Below, in pieces: positions 10,124-21,029 of a DNA stretch of 64,000 nucleotides; positions within the stretch are counted from its first letter, which is position 1, and the number at the start of each line of letters is the position of its first letter. The stretch is from Aporrectodea caliginosa (Eukaryota > Annelida > Clitellata > Crassiclitellata > Lumbricidae): the NCBI GenBank assembly GCA_020284085.1, contig JACEVL010000497.1:856501-920500 (forward strand). Direction: 5' to 3'. Position numbers and translations under genes: made by a program. The notes beneath the pieces were generated by a model, which had not been told where the DNA came from, did no database searches, and saw nothing but the letters and a program-made list of their open reading frames with translations.

Positions 10124-13100
10124 GTAAGTAAGACTTTTAGCTTAACAAGGAACAGTGTTTGCCAACGATTGCATTAAAGTAGCATGACTTGAGGTCACGC
10201 CGAAAGGTAGTGACCTCCAGTCAAGTAAGCAGTTTAGGATGGCTGAAGATTAAGATCGGCATTACAGAGTGACGAGGGGGCATATGGGTTTTTATTCCGA
10301 TACCGAAATACAGAATTTCTAATTTTACTTCCCTCCTTTGCCCACAGATACCTGTTCCTTTCCCTCACCTTGCAACCTTGGGCATTCTATTATTTTCATG
10401 GACTGCAAGTTTCGGCTAATATGCAGACGGGTGCGGGCCGAATCCCAGAAACCCGAATCCCCGAAACGAATTTCGGCCGGATCCCCGAAATTATTTTCTA
10501 AGTCCGACTCGAATGAATATAATTAATAAATAAACATTTGAATAGGCAGTATGTCGAATACATCAAGGCTACGCTAGGTCTATGTCATGTTTACAATTTA
10601 CCTCTGAAGAGATCGGCCGCTTTCTAGAAAACTGTTTTCGGGAAATCGGGCTTTTGTGTATTTTCAGCATTTTCGGGGATTCGGGCTGACCCCATGCAGA
10701 CATATACACGGGCTGTATAAGCCTGTATGTACCAAGAGGGCAGCGTTAGTTATGACTTGGTGAGTTAAGCGTCGTGAGGGATAAACCGTTCTTTCCAAAT
10801 GGTAAACTAAAACCTTGTCGTCGATCATCACGCATCTGTTCGAAATTCAAGAAGATGTTTGCAATGCGTCGTGAGGGTCGGTTAGGGTCAGGGTTAGGGT
10901 TAGTGTCATCATTAGAAAACTAATTCTTCATCATGCACCCCATTGCAGAGCGTTACTCGTGTTAGACGGGTGACCATGATGATGAAAAAGGTTGACACGG
11001 AGCGGAAAACGACCCTTTTCAAGGCCACCAAATCCATACGAGGAGATAGCGACGAAAAATACGTTTTCTAATAACAACACTAACCCTGACCCTAACCGAC
11101 CCTCACGACGCTTGAGCTGACCATAACCAACCCTCACGACTTTATAACCAACGCTGCCCTCTTGGTACATATAGCCCGTGTATATATATGTCTGCATATT
11201 AGCCGAAACTTGCGGTCCATGAAACTAACTTTGACCCCATCCCTGCACAATCCTCGTGTGGTAAATTTTCATTCTGCACTGTCCCATCATGTTCAAGGAA
11301 AGCAACAAATCAACATCGTTTGTATAACTGAAAGCAGATTCTTAAAATTTCTAAAAGATATGAAATACTAAACCATGGCAAAATCTCGTTGAAGGTCTGT
11401 TAATTCGACATGTGTACAAACAGTATGTGGCTGTCCTAAGTTGTCAAAGAAAAAGTGCTCTAGATAGGCATACAGGAAGTTAGAAATAAGAAATAAGTAA
11501 AGAATAACTAGAGTTTTTCAAGCACTTTGTTTCTAACAGTGAGCTTGCGTAGGCTTGCCAGATGTCTGGCAAAAGGAGGACATGTCCTCCTTTTTGGCCT
11601 CATGTTCTCTGTCTGGCAGGCAGAGCTAAATACCTGGAAAATGTCGGGCTTTGTGTATGTTTGTTGTATTGGGCTTTTGGCTATTATTTTATGGCAGCTT
11701 TTGATGACTTTACATGTGCATTTTGTCCCTAAGTTCCCCTCGGACCCTACCAGTCTAACAGACCAATCTAATTACCATACTTATTTATTTTTGAGTGCAG
11801 CTCTATTTCTTCCAGACATTTCTAGTCCATGACATGAATAATGTTGCAATGTATCTGTGGACTGTTTATGAGCCTTTTATAGTCTCATAGACAATCCATA
11901 GATACATTGGTTACTCAGGAGACCCCCTAGTACTCCGGAGTCTGAGGGAAATATTCAATACGTCCTCCTTTCCGGATTTCTGTGTCCTTTTTGGGCTACC
12001 CATGTATCTGGCAACCCTAAGCTTGCGCCATGCTTAAAAAGAAAGTTTATGATCATTTTTTGCTACGAAATACAAACACCTTCATATACATGAGAATAAA
12101 TCGCAAACTGTGCAAATTGTCTTTTCAAGTCGTATTTGGCATGCGTCCACATGCTCTCAGTGTTAGGATGTACAAAGCTATTTTCATGCATCACAACACA
12201 ATGCATTGAAATTCTGTTTTCTAAGTTTTCCTGATGAAAACAAGGTAAAATTTGATTAAAATGTGTTTTTTGGCTCTGGGCATGTTATCGGGACTTATTA
12301 CTTAATTATTGTTTATTTACTGTTGTAATTCATGGCCAACTAATGTCACAAAGTGAAACTTACAAAACTTTTAATAAAGTGTTCTGAATTCCTGGACACA
12401 AGTACTAACCAATGCATCAAAAATTTGAGCATGTAACACATGCTCTTAATTGTATGGGAGGGAGACCAGTTCTCTTGTAAACTGTAGTCTAATGCGGTAA
12501 TAAACCAGTGGACAGAGGCCATGATATTTGATATGTGGATTCCCTTTGTTTGACATGGCAGTATCAGAGTACCCCTTCTGATATCAAAACATTAGCCATG
12601 CAAGATGATCAGGGTATTGTTCTCTTGTTCATTTGGCACTGGGGTGCAGACAGATGTATAGATGTAAACCTCCTTGGTTTAATTAGTGGAGACTACTACT
12701 GGTACTACTAACTCTCTGGTCTGCTGATCGACTTGATCACCTAGTTCCCTGGGCAAAGACTGCCACGACCCAGCACCGTGCCTTCGCCATCGTGGGCCCT
12801 TCTATGTGGAATGACCTCCCCCCCTCAATCCGTAGTCAGATTTTAGTCGGAGTCCCAACTTCATCCCTTCGTTGCTTGAAGACTCTTATTTTCTCAGGCT
12901 GTCACGCTGAGAGCGCCTCTGAATAGCTAGTACTGTAAGAGGCGCTTTACAAATTCTCAGATACGATACGACTAGCAAGTGATCAAATTTGTCAAATAGT
13001 ACAGAAACATGTGAATTACCTGATGGTGGGGTGGCATAAATGTTCTGTTACTTCAATGACTCATTGTGATGTAGGTACGTGCCAAATTCCGACAACCTGA

Positions 13101-15109
13101 CACACCGCTTCCAGATCCATACTTGGCCAAACGACTCGTATATGGCAATCGTCCTCACATAGAACGAGAGCACTTTCCTGGACAGTACGCTGTAGATTTG
13201 CCACGGGGTAAAATTTATGATAAAAAGCCAATGAGAATGCATCTGGAAGCAGGAAAGGAATATCTCTGGTGCATATGTGGCACCAGTAAAGGTCAAGTAA
13301 GTAGTTTACATTTCTCAATTGCTTTATCACTTTGATTTAATAATTATTTATAATTTGAATTCTAAAATATTGATGACTTTAACTTGAGATGGTTGTGTTG
13401 GTGTCTTAGGCTTATGTTTGAACACTGCAAGTTCTTTTCATCTTTCATTGTAAAGGATCACTTAAGGCATGATCTCTCTATCTCAAGTCTCAGTCATGTA
13501 TTTGTAATGATATGAAGTTTGTCAAAGTGCCCTCCCCTTGGTTACTTTCTCGTTTATGATCCCTGAATTTGATCTGGCTAGGTGCTCAATGCCCTACTTG
13601 AATCTAACGTTTTCTGTTGTATAAAGTTGTATTCAATCAATCAATTTCGTTTATTCACAACACCAAGCTGACAGGTCGCAACTTGTTACAGGTAACAGAT
13701 AGGAAAAATTGTCTAAGCTCTGACAGTTAGTTATTAAATGGGTTGAGATAGCAAATATTATCTCTGCTCTAACTAAGGAAGAATTATAGGCTGGTGGAAA
13801 TGTTAGTTAGGGCAACCAATATGGTATAGACCGGAGATAATGTATTTAGTAGATGTTTTTAAATAATACACGTGATATGAAATTTCGATCGTCCTTGGTT
13901 GGGAGGAGGAAACCGTGTGGCCTCGGTCTTAGCTCATAGCGGAGGTGGGGGCGGCTTGGAGTATTGCCACTGTAACACTGTATTATTGTATGTGGTATTG
14001 ATCAGCGGTTTCTTGAAAGTACACTGGCTTCCCATTCGCGCCCGTATCGCTTTCAAAATCTCCCTCCTCATGTATCATATCCATTCTGGAACCTCCCCCT
14101 CATATGAAATCCATGGTCGTGCCATGCTCTGCTTCAAATCCTAGAGGACTCAGATCGGCCACACGAGGAGACTTTACCGTTCTTCGCACAAAGAGGAAGT
14201 TTGGAAATCGTGCTTTTGCTGTCTCTGGGCCCAGAGAATGGAACAGTCTCCCAGCTACAATCCGTCAATCTTCATCTGTTACGCAATTTAAATCAAAACT
14301 AAAACTCATCTATTCTCATTATACTATGATTAAGAACACAGCGCAAACGCGCTCTCGTGCAAGACTTGTCTTGTTAAAGCGCGCTATAAATGTCTAATTG
14401 TATTGTATTGTATTGTAAGAGAGCCCTTGGGCAAGGTGATACTCAATGCTCATGACCTTTGTCAAGTGCTGAACTGTAACCAAGGGGAGGGCACTTTGAC
14501 AAACTTCATATCATTACAACGTAATTAGGTAAATATTTTGAATAGTGAACTCCTCTCAAAGTAAAAACAATTAGGTTAATATTTTGAATAGTGAACTCCT
14601 CTCAAAGTAAGAACAAGTTTTACAAGGGGTTTTGTGTTTTTCCATTGTTCATTACCTGTTACTGGTTTTCCATTATGTCCCATTTCATCATGTTTACTCA
14701 ACTGTTGGTATGTTGGAACAGGTCTTCACAGCATGAAACAAGTTGTATGTTTTAATAGGACAAAAAGATACACGATACCTCATCCATTTTACAGTGCTAA
14801 TGTGAAATTCACTATTGACATAATTTAATATCTTGTTAATGATTGCGTGAGAGACACGGTTAATATGCCAATTTTAGCATTGAAATTATTTAAATTGTTC
14901 TTGTTGAATTTCAGCCAATATGTGACGGTTCTCACTTGCGTCTCGATGGTACAGAGTTTGTGAAGACACATCCGATTTTTCGACCTGTTACATTTACGGT
15001 TGATGTTTCTGGTGATTATTATCTTTGTAACTGTAAACGGTCAAGTAATCTACCGTACTGTGATGGTACGCATAAGCGGAAAGACATCCAAGATGCAGTA
15101 AAAAGTTAA
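10031..15109 (+). CDS. CISD3: CISD3-type mitochondrial double-CDGSH iron-sulfur protein, 3 exons, 169 aa
   Basis: Exons 10031-10123, 13075-13296 and 14915-15109 join in phase 0 (donors GTAAGT, acceptors TAG and CAG). Residues 1 to about 40 are basic and Ser/Arg-rich with no acidic residue before D40, as expected of a mitochondrial matrix transit peptide. Two CDGSH signatures follow: C97-x-C99...C108-D-G-S-H112 and C143-x-C145...C154-D-G-T-H158, each with the three-Cys/one-His set that holds a 2Fe-2S cluster. Two such motifs in one soluble chain without a membrane anchor is the hallmark of CISD3 (MiNT/Miner2), as opposed to CISD1/2, which have one motif and an anchor. At 169 aa it is longer than the mammalian protein, mainly at the N-terminus. 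The likely role is matrix Fe-S and redox homeostasis. The first intron holds three different mobile elements. Confidence 0.95.
10395..11225. mobile_element. Long-armed palindromic element with telomere-like motifs, CISD3 intron 1
   Basis: The left arm (10395-10428 plus 10702 to about 10920) and right arm (about 11062-11225) are imperfect inverted copies. They share TTTCATGGAC, TTTCGGCTAATATGCAGAC, ACCAAGAGGGCAGCGTT and GTTAGGGTCAGGGTTAG. The arms only align once the 10429-10693 insertion is removed. The TTAGGG-like tracts belong to the arms. Confidence 0.75.
10429..10693. mobile_element. hAT-like MITE nested in the left arm of the palindromic element
   Basis: 265 bp with imperfect inverted ends (GGGTGCGGGCCGAATCCC; the other end inverted reads GGGGTCAGCCCGAATCCCC). 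It is flanked by perfect 8-bp duplications ATGCAGAC at 10421-10428 and 10694-10701. The right arm of the host element preserves the empty site. Confidence 0.85.
11550..12019. mobile_element. hAT-like MITE, 470 bp, in CISD3 intron 1
   Basis: The termini TAGGCTTGCCAGAT and ATCTGGCAACCCTA differ at one site when inverted. They are flanked by perfect 8-bp duplications AGCTTGCG (11542-11549, 12020-12027). A second copy of the interior is at 54865-55325 in reverse orientation. Confidence 0.87.
12722..12976 (+). pseudogene. LINE C-terminal tail and 3' end, CISD3 intron 1
   Basis: 12741-12926 is open for 61 codons (HRAFAIVGPSMWNDLPPSIR ... CHAESASE, stop), the terminal block of a CR1/L2-like reverse transcriptase. 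The 3' UTR ends in CAGATACGATACGAC. It is 5'-truncated, as usual for LINEs. Confidence 0.8.
13075..13296 (+). CDS. CISD3: CISD3 exon 2 (first half of CDGSH 1)
   Basis: The acceptor GATGTAG ends at 13074; 74 codons end in KGQ before a GTAAGT donor. It encodes the segment leading to YLWCICGTSKGQ, supplying C97 and C99 of the first cluster. The intron splits the first CDGSH motif. Confidence 0.92.
13628..13850 (-). mobile_element. Retroelement 3' end with (TTGA)n tail
   Basis: The minus strand ends TAACAAGTTGCGACCTGTCA ... GAATAAACGAAATTGATTG. The same end occurs at about 21250-21447 (+) and, as a fragment, at 8744-8795 (-). This shows a dispersed family. Confidence 0.6.
13985..14416 (+). pseudogene. 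LINE reverse-transcriptase tail inside the 13502-14519 element
   Basis: Forward frames read VHWLPIRARIAFKI, SGTSPSY, then after a frameshift near 14130 NRAFAVSGPREWNSLPATIR and FKSKLKLIYS. It ends with a TATTG microsatellite (14398-14416). Confidence 0.78.
14525..14616. repeat. 46-bp tandem duplication
   Basis: Two adjacent copies begin TTAGGTAAATATTTTGAATA and TTAGGTTAATATTTTGAATA with only three visible differences. They lie just right of the 13502-14519 element. Confidence 0.9.
14915..15109 (+). CDS. CISD3: CISD3 exon 3 (CDGSH 1 end, CDGSH 2, stop)
   Basis: It starts after AATTTCAG with PICDGSH, continues through LCNCKRSSNLPYCDGTH and ends at TAA 15107-15109. Confidence 0.93.
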   Translation, partial: PICDGSHLRLDGTEFVKTHPIFRPVTFTVDVSGDYYLCNCKRSSNLPYCDGTHKRKDIQDAVKS

Positions 15110-16145
15110 GTTTGTAAAGAATTATGCAAATGGTTGAATTTAAATGCTTGACAGTTGACAGAATGTTAACAAAAAGCTTTGGTCTGTATTGTTATGCTGT
15201 GTGCAAGCTTTCAGAATTGATGCACTAAGATGGTACCAAAGATGACATTATAAACTTCTCTTGTGTTTTCGTAAAACGATTATGTTGGAGCTTGACTAGC
15301 ATTTCTTATCTTAATTTTGGAGTTATGAAATTCAGAATTTTAGTGTTTAACACTTTGACGATGAGAGTGTACTATAAGTGACTGAGATATCAACGCAGCT
15401 TGTCGTAAAGGGGCATCAATAGTGTAAACGAAAATCTTCATTTGTGGATGTTCTTTTTGAATGACACCTAAGACAAAATTACCAACAATATTTTCAAACC
15501 AATGTGTAATTTTTGTATTTTCACAACATTTACCTCACATGGAACTGCAGTTTTGACATGTTCAAGTTGAAGAAATTCCACGTACACTGTACAAAATATC
15601 TGATAATTGTATTCCTATGCATCATGCTATGTATTTCTGGTTCAGGTCTGAACTATTTGACAACAATTCCATGAAAAAACGATAATTGACCTTTACAGTA
15701 AACGATAATTGACCTTTACAGTATTTAAATCATTTTAAACAATTGTTAATCTTTTAACTAGTCAATTCAGGTGTTATGACTGCGAACATGGGAGTACATT
15801 TAACATAAGAGGTACTCAAGTTTTGCTTCTTCTACCACAGCAAATAATGAACTAACGACTAACGAGTATCTATTTCGCTAACTAGCACCACATTGCCAAC
15901 AGCAATGTACATGCAGCATCCACTTGAAATAACACCGTATATGGCATCTCTGAAATATTGGAATATATGTGTATTTGCATCCATTAACATCAAACAATCC
16001 TAAAATAATATTTGTTTAGCAACTTGTTTTCAGACAAGGACTCCTACACCATTTGTGACTAGACAGCAGGAACATTTAATCTGTAATAACAATGCTGCTG
16101 CAACATCACAGTGACAAATTTTGAGTGGTTTTGAAAAGGTTCTAT
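15110..16145. other. CISD3 3' flank, probable 3' UTR
   Basis: A/T-rich sequence after the stop with no clear AATAAA nearby. A 23-bp duplication (AACGATAATTGACCTTTACA) lies at about 15680-15721. Confidence 0.4.
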
Positions 16146-16753
16146 ATACGTGACCCATCTGACTAAAACCAGGCTTAACTCAATTTTTTTACAATTTGAG
16201 TGTCCTATACCATTTTAAAGGGTAAAGTCTCTCCTTTAAAATGACAAACTTTATTGTTTTATCATGTTCCTGTCCAAAGTTGTGAGTAAAAATATGGTTA
16301 AGTTGTTCGAATTATAATTCCGAGAAAAATACATTTAAAGTTGACACTGTATAATTTGAAATGCAAAATTCCTTAGCAACCATGTTCAGATTTGAATGAA
16401 ATTTGAAAGAGATAAACTAGTTTATACAGGCTGCACTGTAGGCTAGAGGGAAGTCTGGGCTTTCTACTTGTACCACATTTGTTATGCTAGCCTTCTGCCC
16501 GTCACGGCTAATAATGGCGGGAAAGGGCATATTTCTCGAAGTCATTGAATTATTAAACAATGGCTACTACAAAATCATCTAAAACACCATTAACAAATTT
16601 TGTTCTCAGAAATTGTACTTTCAAAGTGTTTACAACATATTTTGTATCGCTTTCCGTTAAAAACTAAAAATTGAAAAAATTGATTTTGATCACAATTTGG
16701 CCATTATCTCGCATGTTGCAACAAGCGTGGTTTTGATCAGATGGGTCACATAT
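16146..16753. mobile_element. TGTGACCC-ended MITE, about 600 bp, intergenic
   Basis: The ends ACGTGACCCATCTGACTAAA and, inverted, ATGTGACCCATCTGATCAAA extend to about 30 bp. The tip is shared with 35753-36161, so the two are likely one superfamily. It lies between CISD3 and PRKAG. Confidence 0.72.
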
Positions 16754-17186
16754 ATAATTATATATACATATATATACACATACACACAACACAATACAAC
16801 TGCAATTTGATAATGCCCTCCTTACATAGTTAATCAGTGCACATAAGAGTCCAAGCAACAGGAAACATTAAGAACTGTAAAAAGACAGAAGTATTAAAGA
16901 AAGTTTTCAGGTTAGAGCAAAGGATAGTCTCTGTAGGAGAGTTCCAGATGGAAGAACCAGTAACTAAATGAATGCGGCCCAAAAGCAACAAATTTACCAA
17001 ACATACTTTCCATCAGGTGTCGATTGGAGACAGGATCAGCCTTCAACAGAGCTACACTGTACAAATCTGGCTCAGTAGGATGGCAAATGAACAGGATTTG
17101 CTTTGTACAGTGGGAGTGCCAGCTTGAAGTGGATTAACTCTGGTACAGGTTCCAGTGTAGGCAATGAAGAGCAGCTGTCATCGTAT

Positions 17187-17440
17187 CGTACCTGAGAATT
17201 TATAAAGCGCCTCTTGCAGTACTAGCTATTCAGAGGCACTCTCAGCGTGACAGGCCCAAGGAAATACATGTAATGTCTTTAAACATCGAAGGGACGAGGG
17301 TGGGACCCCAACCAAAATCTTATTACGGATTGAAGGAGGGAGGTCATTCCACATAGAAGGGCCCACAGTTACAAAGGTACAGTGTTGGGCCATGGCAGTC
17401 TTTGCCAGAGGAACTAGGAGATCAAGTTAATCCGAAGAGG
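17187..17440 (-). pseudogene. Second copy of the 12722-12976 LINE 3' end (reverse)
   Basis: 17417-17226 on the minus strand is open for 63 codons with VGPSMWNDLPPSIRNKILVG and ends CHAESASE, stop. It shares the ATCGTATCGT terminus with the other copy. Confidence 0.8.
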
Positions 17441-20400
17441 GCAGGAAGAGACAGCAGTGATATGGTCCTGTCAAGTCCAAGACGGTCTTGCAGCCTGGTG
17501 CATATACACATAATTTATTTTTATGTATTTACCACTACCTTGGTGGCATAGGCATGTAATGTACATGCATATATCCAAAATTCCAAATGTATGTAAACTT
17601 GGCTCATTTTAAGTCTAATGATGTATATTCCTATCACTTCATGGCAACAGAACACCAAGTCTTTGTATATTTTCCACAATTCAATACTGTCAATGCCAAG
17701 TGTATTAATGCCAGAATTTTAAAAGAAACTTAACACTGAACTTCTAAAGCAAAACAAATGGTAAGAAAACTTACTAAAAATGCAGATTATTTAATTATTC
17801 AAAATAATTAACAAAATTAACTGGCTAGAAAACAAAGTAATTTGATTGGCTGGACGTGTTCTTCAACTAACTATATCAAACAATTTGTTTCTGCAAACAA
17901 ACATGGCCAAAGCTCACAAATTTAAAATATTAATTTCTTCTGGATAGATTTGTTGGCATCAGCTCATTCTCACATATACATGTATATTTTCACACTGACC
18001 TAAGCAGGTTTTAACCATTAACAAAAATATCCAAATAACTTGCCAATTTATTGACTAATTTAAGCTCAGATGGACATGCATAAACCACATGAATCAGGCT
18101 ATCTCTTCTCTGCTGCTGAACTATATATCTACAATAAAATATTTGTGTTGCTCTGGAAAACAGCACAGAATAATTCAACAGATATGGAGTCTGTCATTTG
18201 TATATTTACAAAATTAATGGACTTGAACATAAATTTAGGGCCAATTGAAATCAAATAAACCACTCGTATGGTACGAATTTTCTCAAGACTGAGGGACAGA
18301 AGGCAGGACATTAGCTTTGCATATTACAGTTCCTGCTCATGCTGCTATATGGTAACGAGTTAATTAGGTGCATTAAGGAACCTATGTTAGATTTCTTACA
18401 CTGACTACATAGCACAGCAGTTAAGTTACAAATGCTGACAAGTTCCCACGGTAGAAGTGGTTCCCAGTTGAGTATATGAGAATGCCTTTAAATTGAAATA
18501 CTGATGTTGGCTAACTTGAAAATTAGTTTTACAGTTATGGCAGTTATATTACACAAAACTGCATGGAGACAGCAGCAAATGGTGGATTTTTTGCAACAAT
18601 AATTTAATCCATCTCCATTCCCTGCAATGGGGGTAATGGAACAATGGTCTATCACCAAGTACACTATTGGTATGGAAGTGAAGCAACAGCTCCAAACTTA
18701 AGCTATTTCAGCATGAAACCAGTGCAGGAAGTCTGCGTCCTACAAAAATCTCTCGTCAAATGCATTACTTTTGCTAAGGTTCCCGCAGTCAAGCCCTTTG
18801 CATCATATTCACTGAAAGATAGGGAAACAAACAACATTATGATGACATCACCACACCATATGGCATACACAAAACACCTGAATATTAAACACACATTTAC
18901 ACCATCAGCAAAATATTCGTTAACACGTTCTCAAAATGAAAACATCAATCACTTCAGTCAGTTTCACACCAAAAATTTCAGATCATGTTCGGAATGTGTT
19001 TCTTCTCAGGTTCAAGGTTAAATTGTTCTCATCCAAAATCTTGACCCTTGATTAAAATCAAATGCGACGTGCTGGAACAGAAGAGAATAATTGTAATTGG
19101 AAGTACTAAAAACGAATTCAAGAATACAGAATTAAGAAATATGTTGCCTCTAAAACCAACATTGTACTGTGAAACACGATAATATACCAGAAACTTATAA
19201 AATGCATTATTAAAACATGATTTCGGATGTTAGGGACAAGGATCCACAATATACTTGCCTTCAAAATGATCCCTCATTATAAGACAACCTTGTTAAAATG
19301 CAGCTACGGACAAGCCTGCAAAGCGTGTTTAAACAGCCTTTTTCTTGATTTACGTTAGTACATGTATCCAAACCAAATCAGATTAAATATTTGAGTGGCT
19401 TTTCACTAGGCATTACACTAAATGAGCCGGTTCCCATAAGGTTATGGGGGTGGGGGCATGACGAAAGTTATACAGTTATACAGTTACACTTACACATATG
19501 CCAATTGATGCAGGTAGGAAATATTTACATGTACTAGCTGTAATAATAGTGTAATTTAGTACAGCAATTGTTTAAAAGATCCTGGAGATGCTTAAGATTG
19601 TCTTGCGATTAAGCACAGCAGTGCAATAATTTCATAGGAGAGTGAGAACAGCTAAGACTCCTATATAAGGTATTGCTGAATGTTGCCTTTTTGTGTGAAG
19701 ATAACCAGTTCCTCAATCAACATCTATGGTATATGGATCGGCCTCAGGTTGGTGAAATTCAAGCCAAGCAGAACAACAGACATGATTTTGCTCATTTGTA
19801 GCATACTCGTCAAGATCACAATAAAACACAAATTCTATGCAGAACAACTTTGATACAGCTGACCATACTCTTGGAATAACAGATGTTGAGCTAAACAGAT
19901 GGCAGATGGATGCAGGCACTATGTACAGTGGCCACTGTCAAGGCTTAGGCAGTATACCAAAGAACAGCAATGTCAAATCAAAAGCAACATAACAATTTCA
20001 ATATTCATGTGATACTTGTTAAACTTAACAAAACATTCGTTCACTTCAACTATTCTAGCATTAACAGGCAAACAGATCTAGTACAAAAATATGACAGCTT
20101 GTTTTTGACGTTATGTCCAGCAGTTAGCGACAGCGTTTCATAGAAATCTCGAGACTTTTCTTAGCATCGCAAAACCATGATACGTTCCCAAATACCGTCA
20201 AATTTCCATGCATCGTTTAAGCAGTGCACTTGTCAGGTACCTTCACGTGGCGCCAGTCAACAAATATGCTACCTAAAAAAGCTAATTACCTTACTTCAAA
20301 CACATACACAATCATGCACAGGCGAACACATGCAAGCAGTTTTAATTGATCTTTTCTGCCCATTCTGCCAGATCTCTCCAAATATAAAAGATCCCTCGTG

Positions 20401-20676
20401 GTTTTTTAATCTGACATCTCAACTACCATAAAAGGTAAAACAAAGGCTTTGGACATAAGATCTGGGTCTGTGTTTTGAAATCACTTCAGGACTACTTATG
20501 ACCAAGTAACTGTACACAAATTAGTCTTCAGAAAAAACCCTTCCGAATGTCATTCTGTTAGCTACTGTCTAAACCATTCGAAAATATGCAACCAAGAGTC
20601 ATGGATGACCTTGTGAGCAACAGACAATTCTTCCTTTGGGCAAGACATCATCAAACTGCACAGGGCAGAACCGTGT
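17441..20676. other. Intergenic and PRKAG 3' flank
   Basis: A/T-rich, with no recognisable gene. The PRKAG 3' UTR must lie at its right end, read leftwards. Candidate minus-strand ATTAAA signals are at 20410-20405 and 20346-20341. Confidence 0.4.
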
Positions 20677-21029
20677 TTAGGTTTCAGCAGAGCAAGTGAC
20701 CGCCTGAGCAAGCGGTGGAGGTCCTCTACCGTCTGGTTCTTCTACCACTTCCAGGCAGTCGCCATCCTCCGCCAGTTCATCTTCTGTGTCGCTTAGCTCA
20801 TCCGCAGTTGACTTTTGTTCTTCCTCAATTTCCAACAAGTTCTGCCCTGTCACCAAGTCAGAAATGCTTATTGGTTCCGGTTCAAGCAGTATGTCAAGGC
20901 CGTCAAAATCGAGCTCCTCAGAGAGTTTTGGAGACCGACTTTCAACGGCTTTGGCTAAACTCTGTTGCTTCTCTTGCTCAGCTAATCGCATCTGTTTCTC
21001 CTGTTCGGCCAATCGCAGTTTCTGCAAAT
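20677..21029 (-). CDS. PRKAG: PRKAG last coding exon, acidic C-terminal extension
   Basis: Begins after TTCTAACAG and completes Asp322 from the phase-1 intron. It encodes 117 residues ending CSAET and TAA at 20679-20677. It starts with two tandem 9-residue units ([18 protein letters not shown]) likely to be helical or coiled-coil. An acidic Glu/Asp/Leu-rich stretch and a short Pro patch (GRGPPPLAQ) follow. I do not know this tail from vertebrate gammas. A minus-strand ATTAAA at 20410-20405 is a possible poly(A) signal. Confidence 0.88.

Larger units (their letters stand above)
13502..14519. mobile_element. 1-kb element bounded by perfect 44-bp inverted repeats, CISD3 intron 2
   Basis: 13502-13545 and 14476-14519 are exact inverted copies (start TTGTAATGATATGAAGTTTG). 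Inside lie a retroelement 3' end (about 13628-13850, reverse) and a LINE reverse-transcriptase tail (13985-14416, forward). No target duplication is obvious. Confidence 0.75.

Noticed and set aside
10880..11100. Possible interstitial telomere (TTAGGG-like tracts)
   Set aside because: Only a few imperfect units, mirrored in the two arms of one palindromic element.
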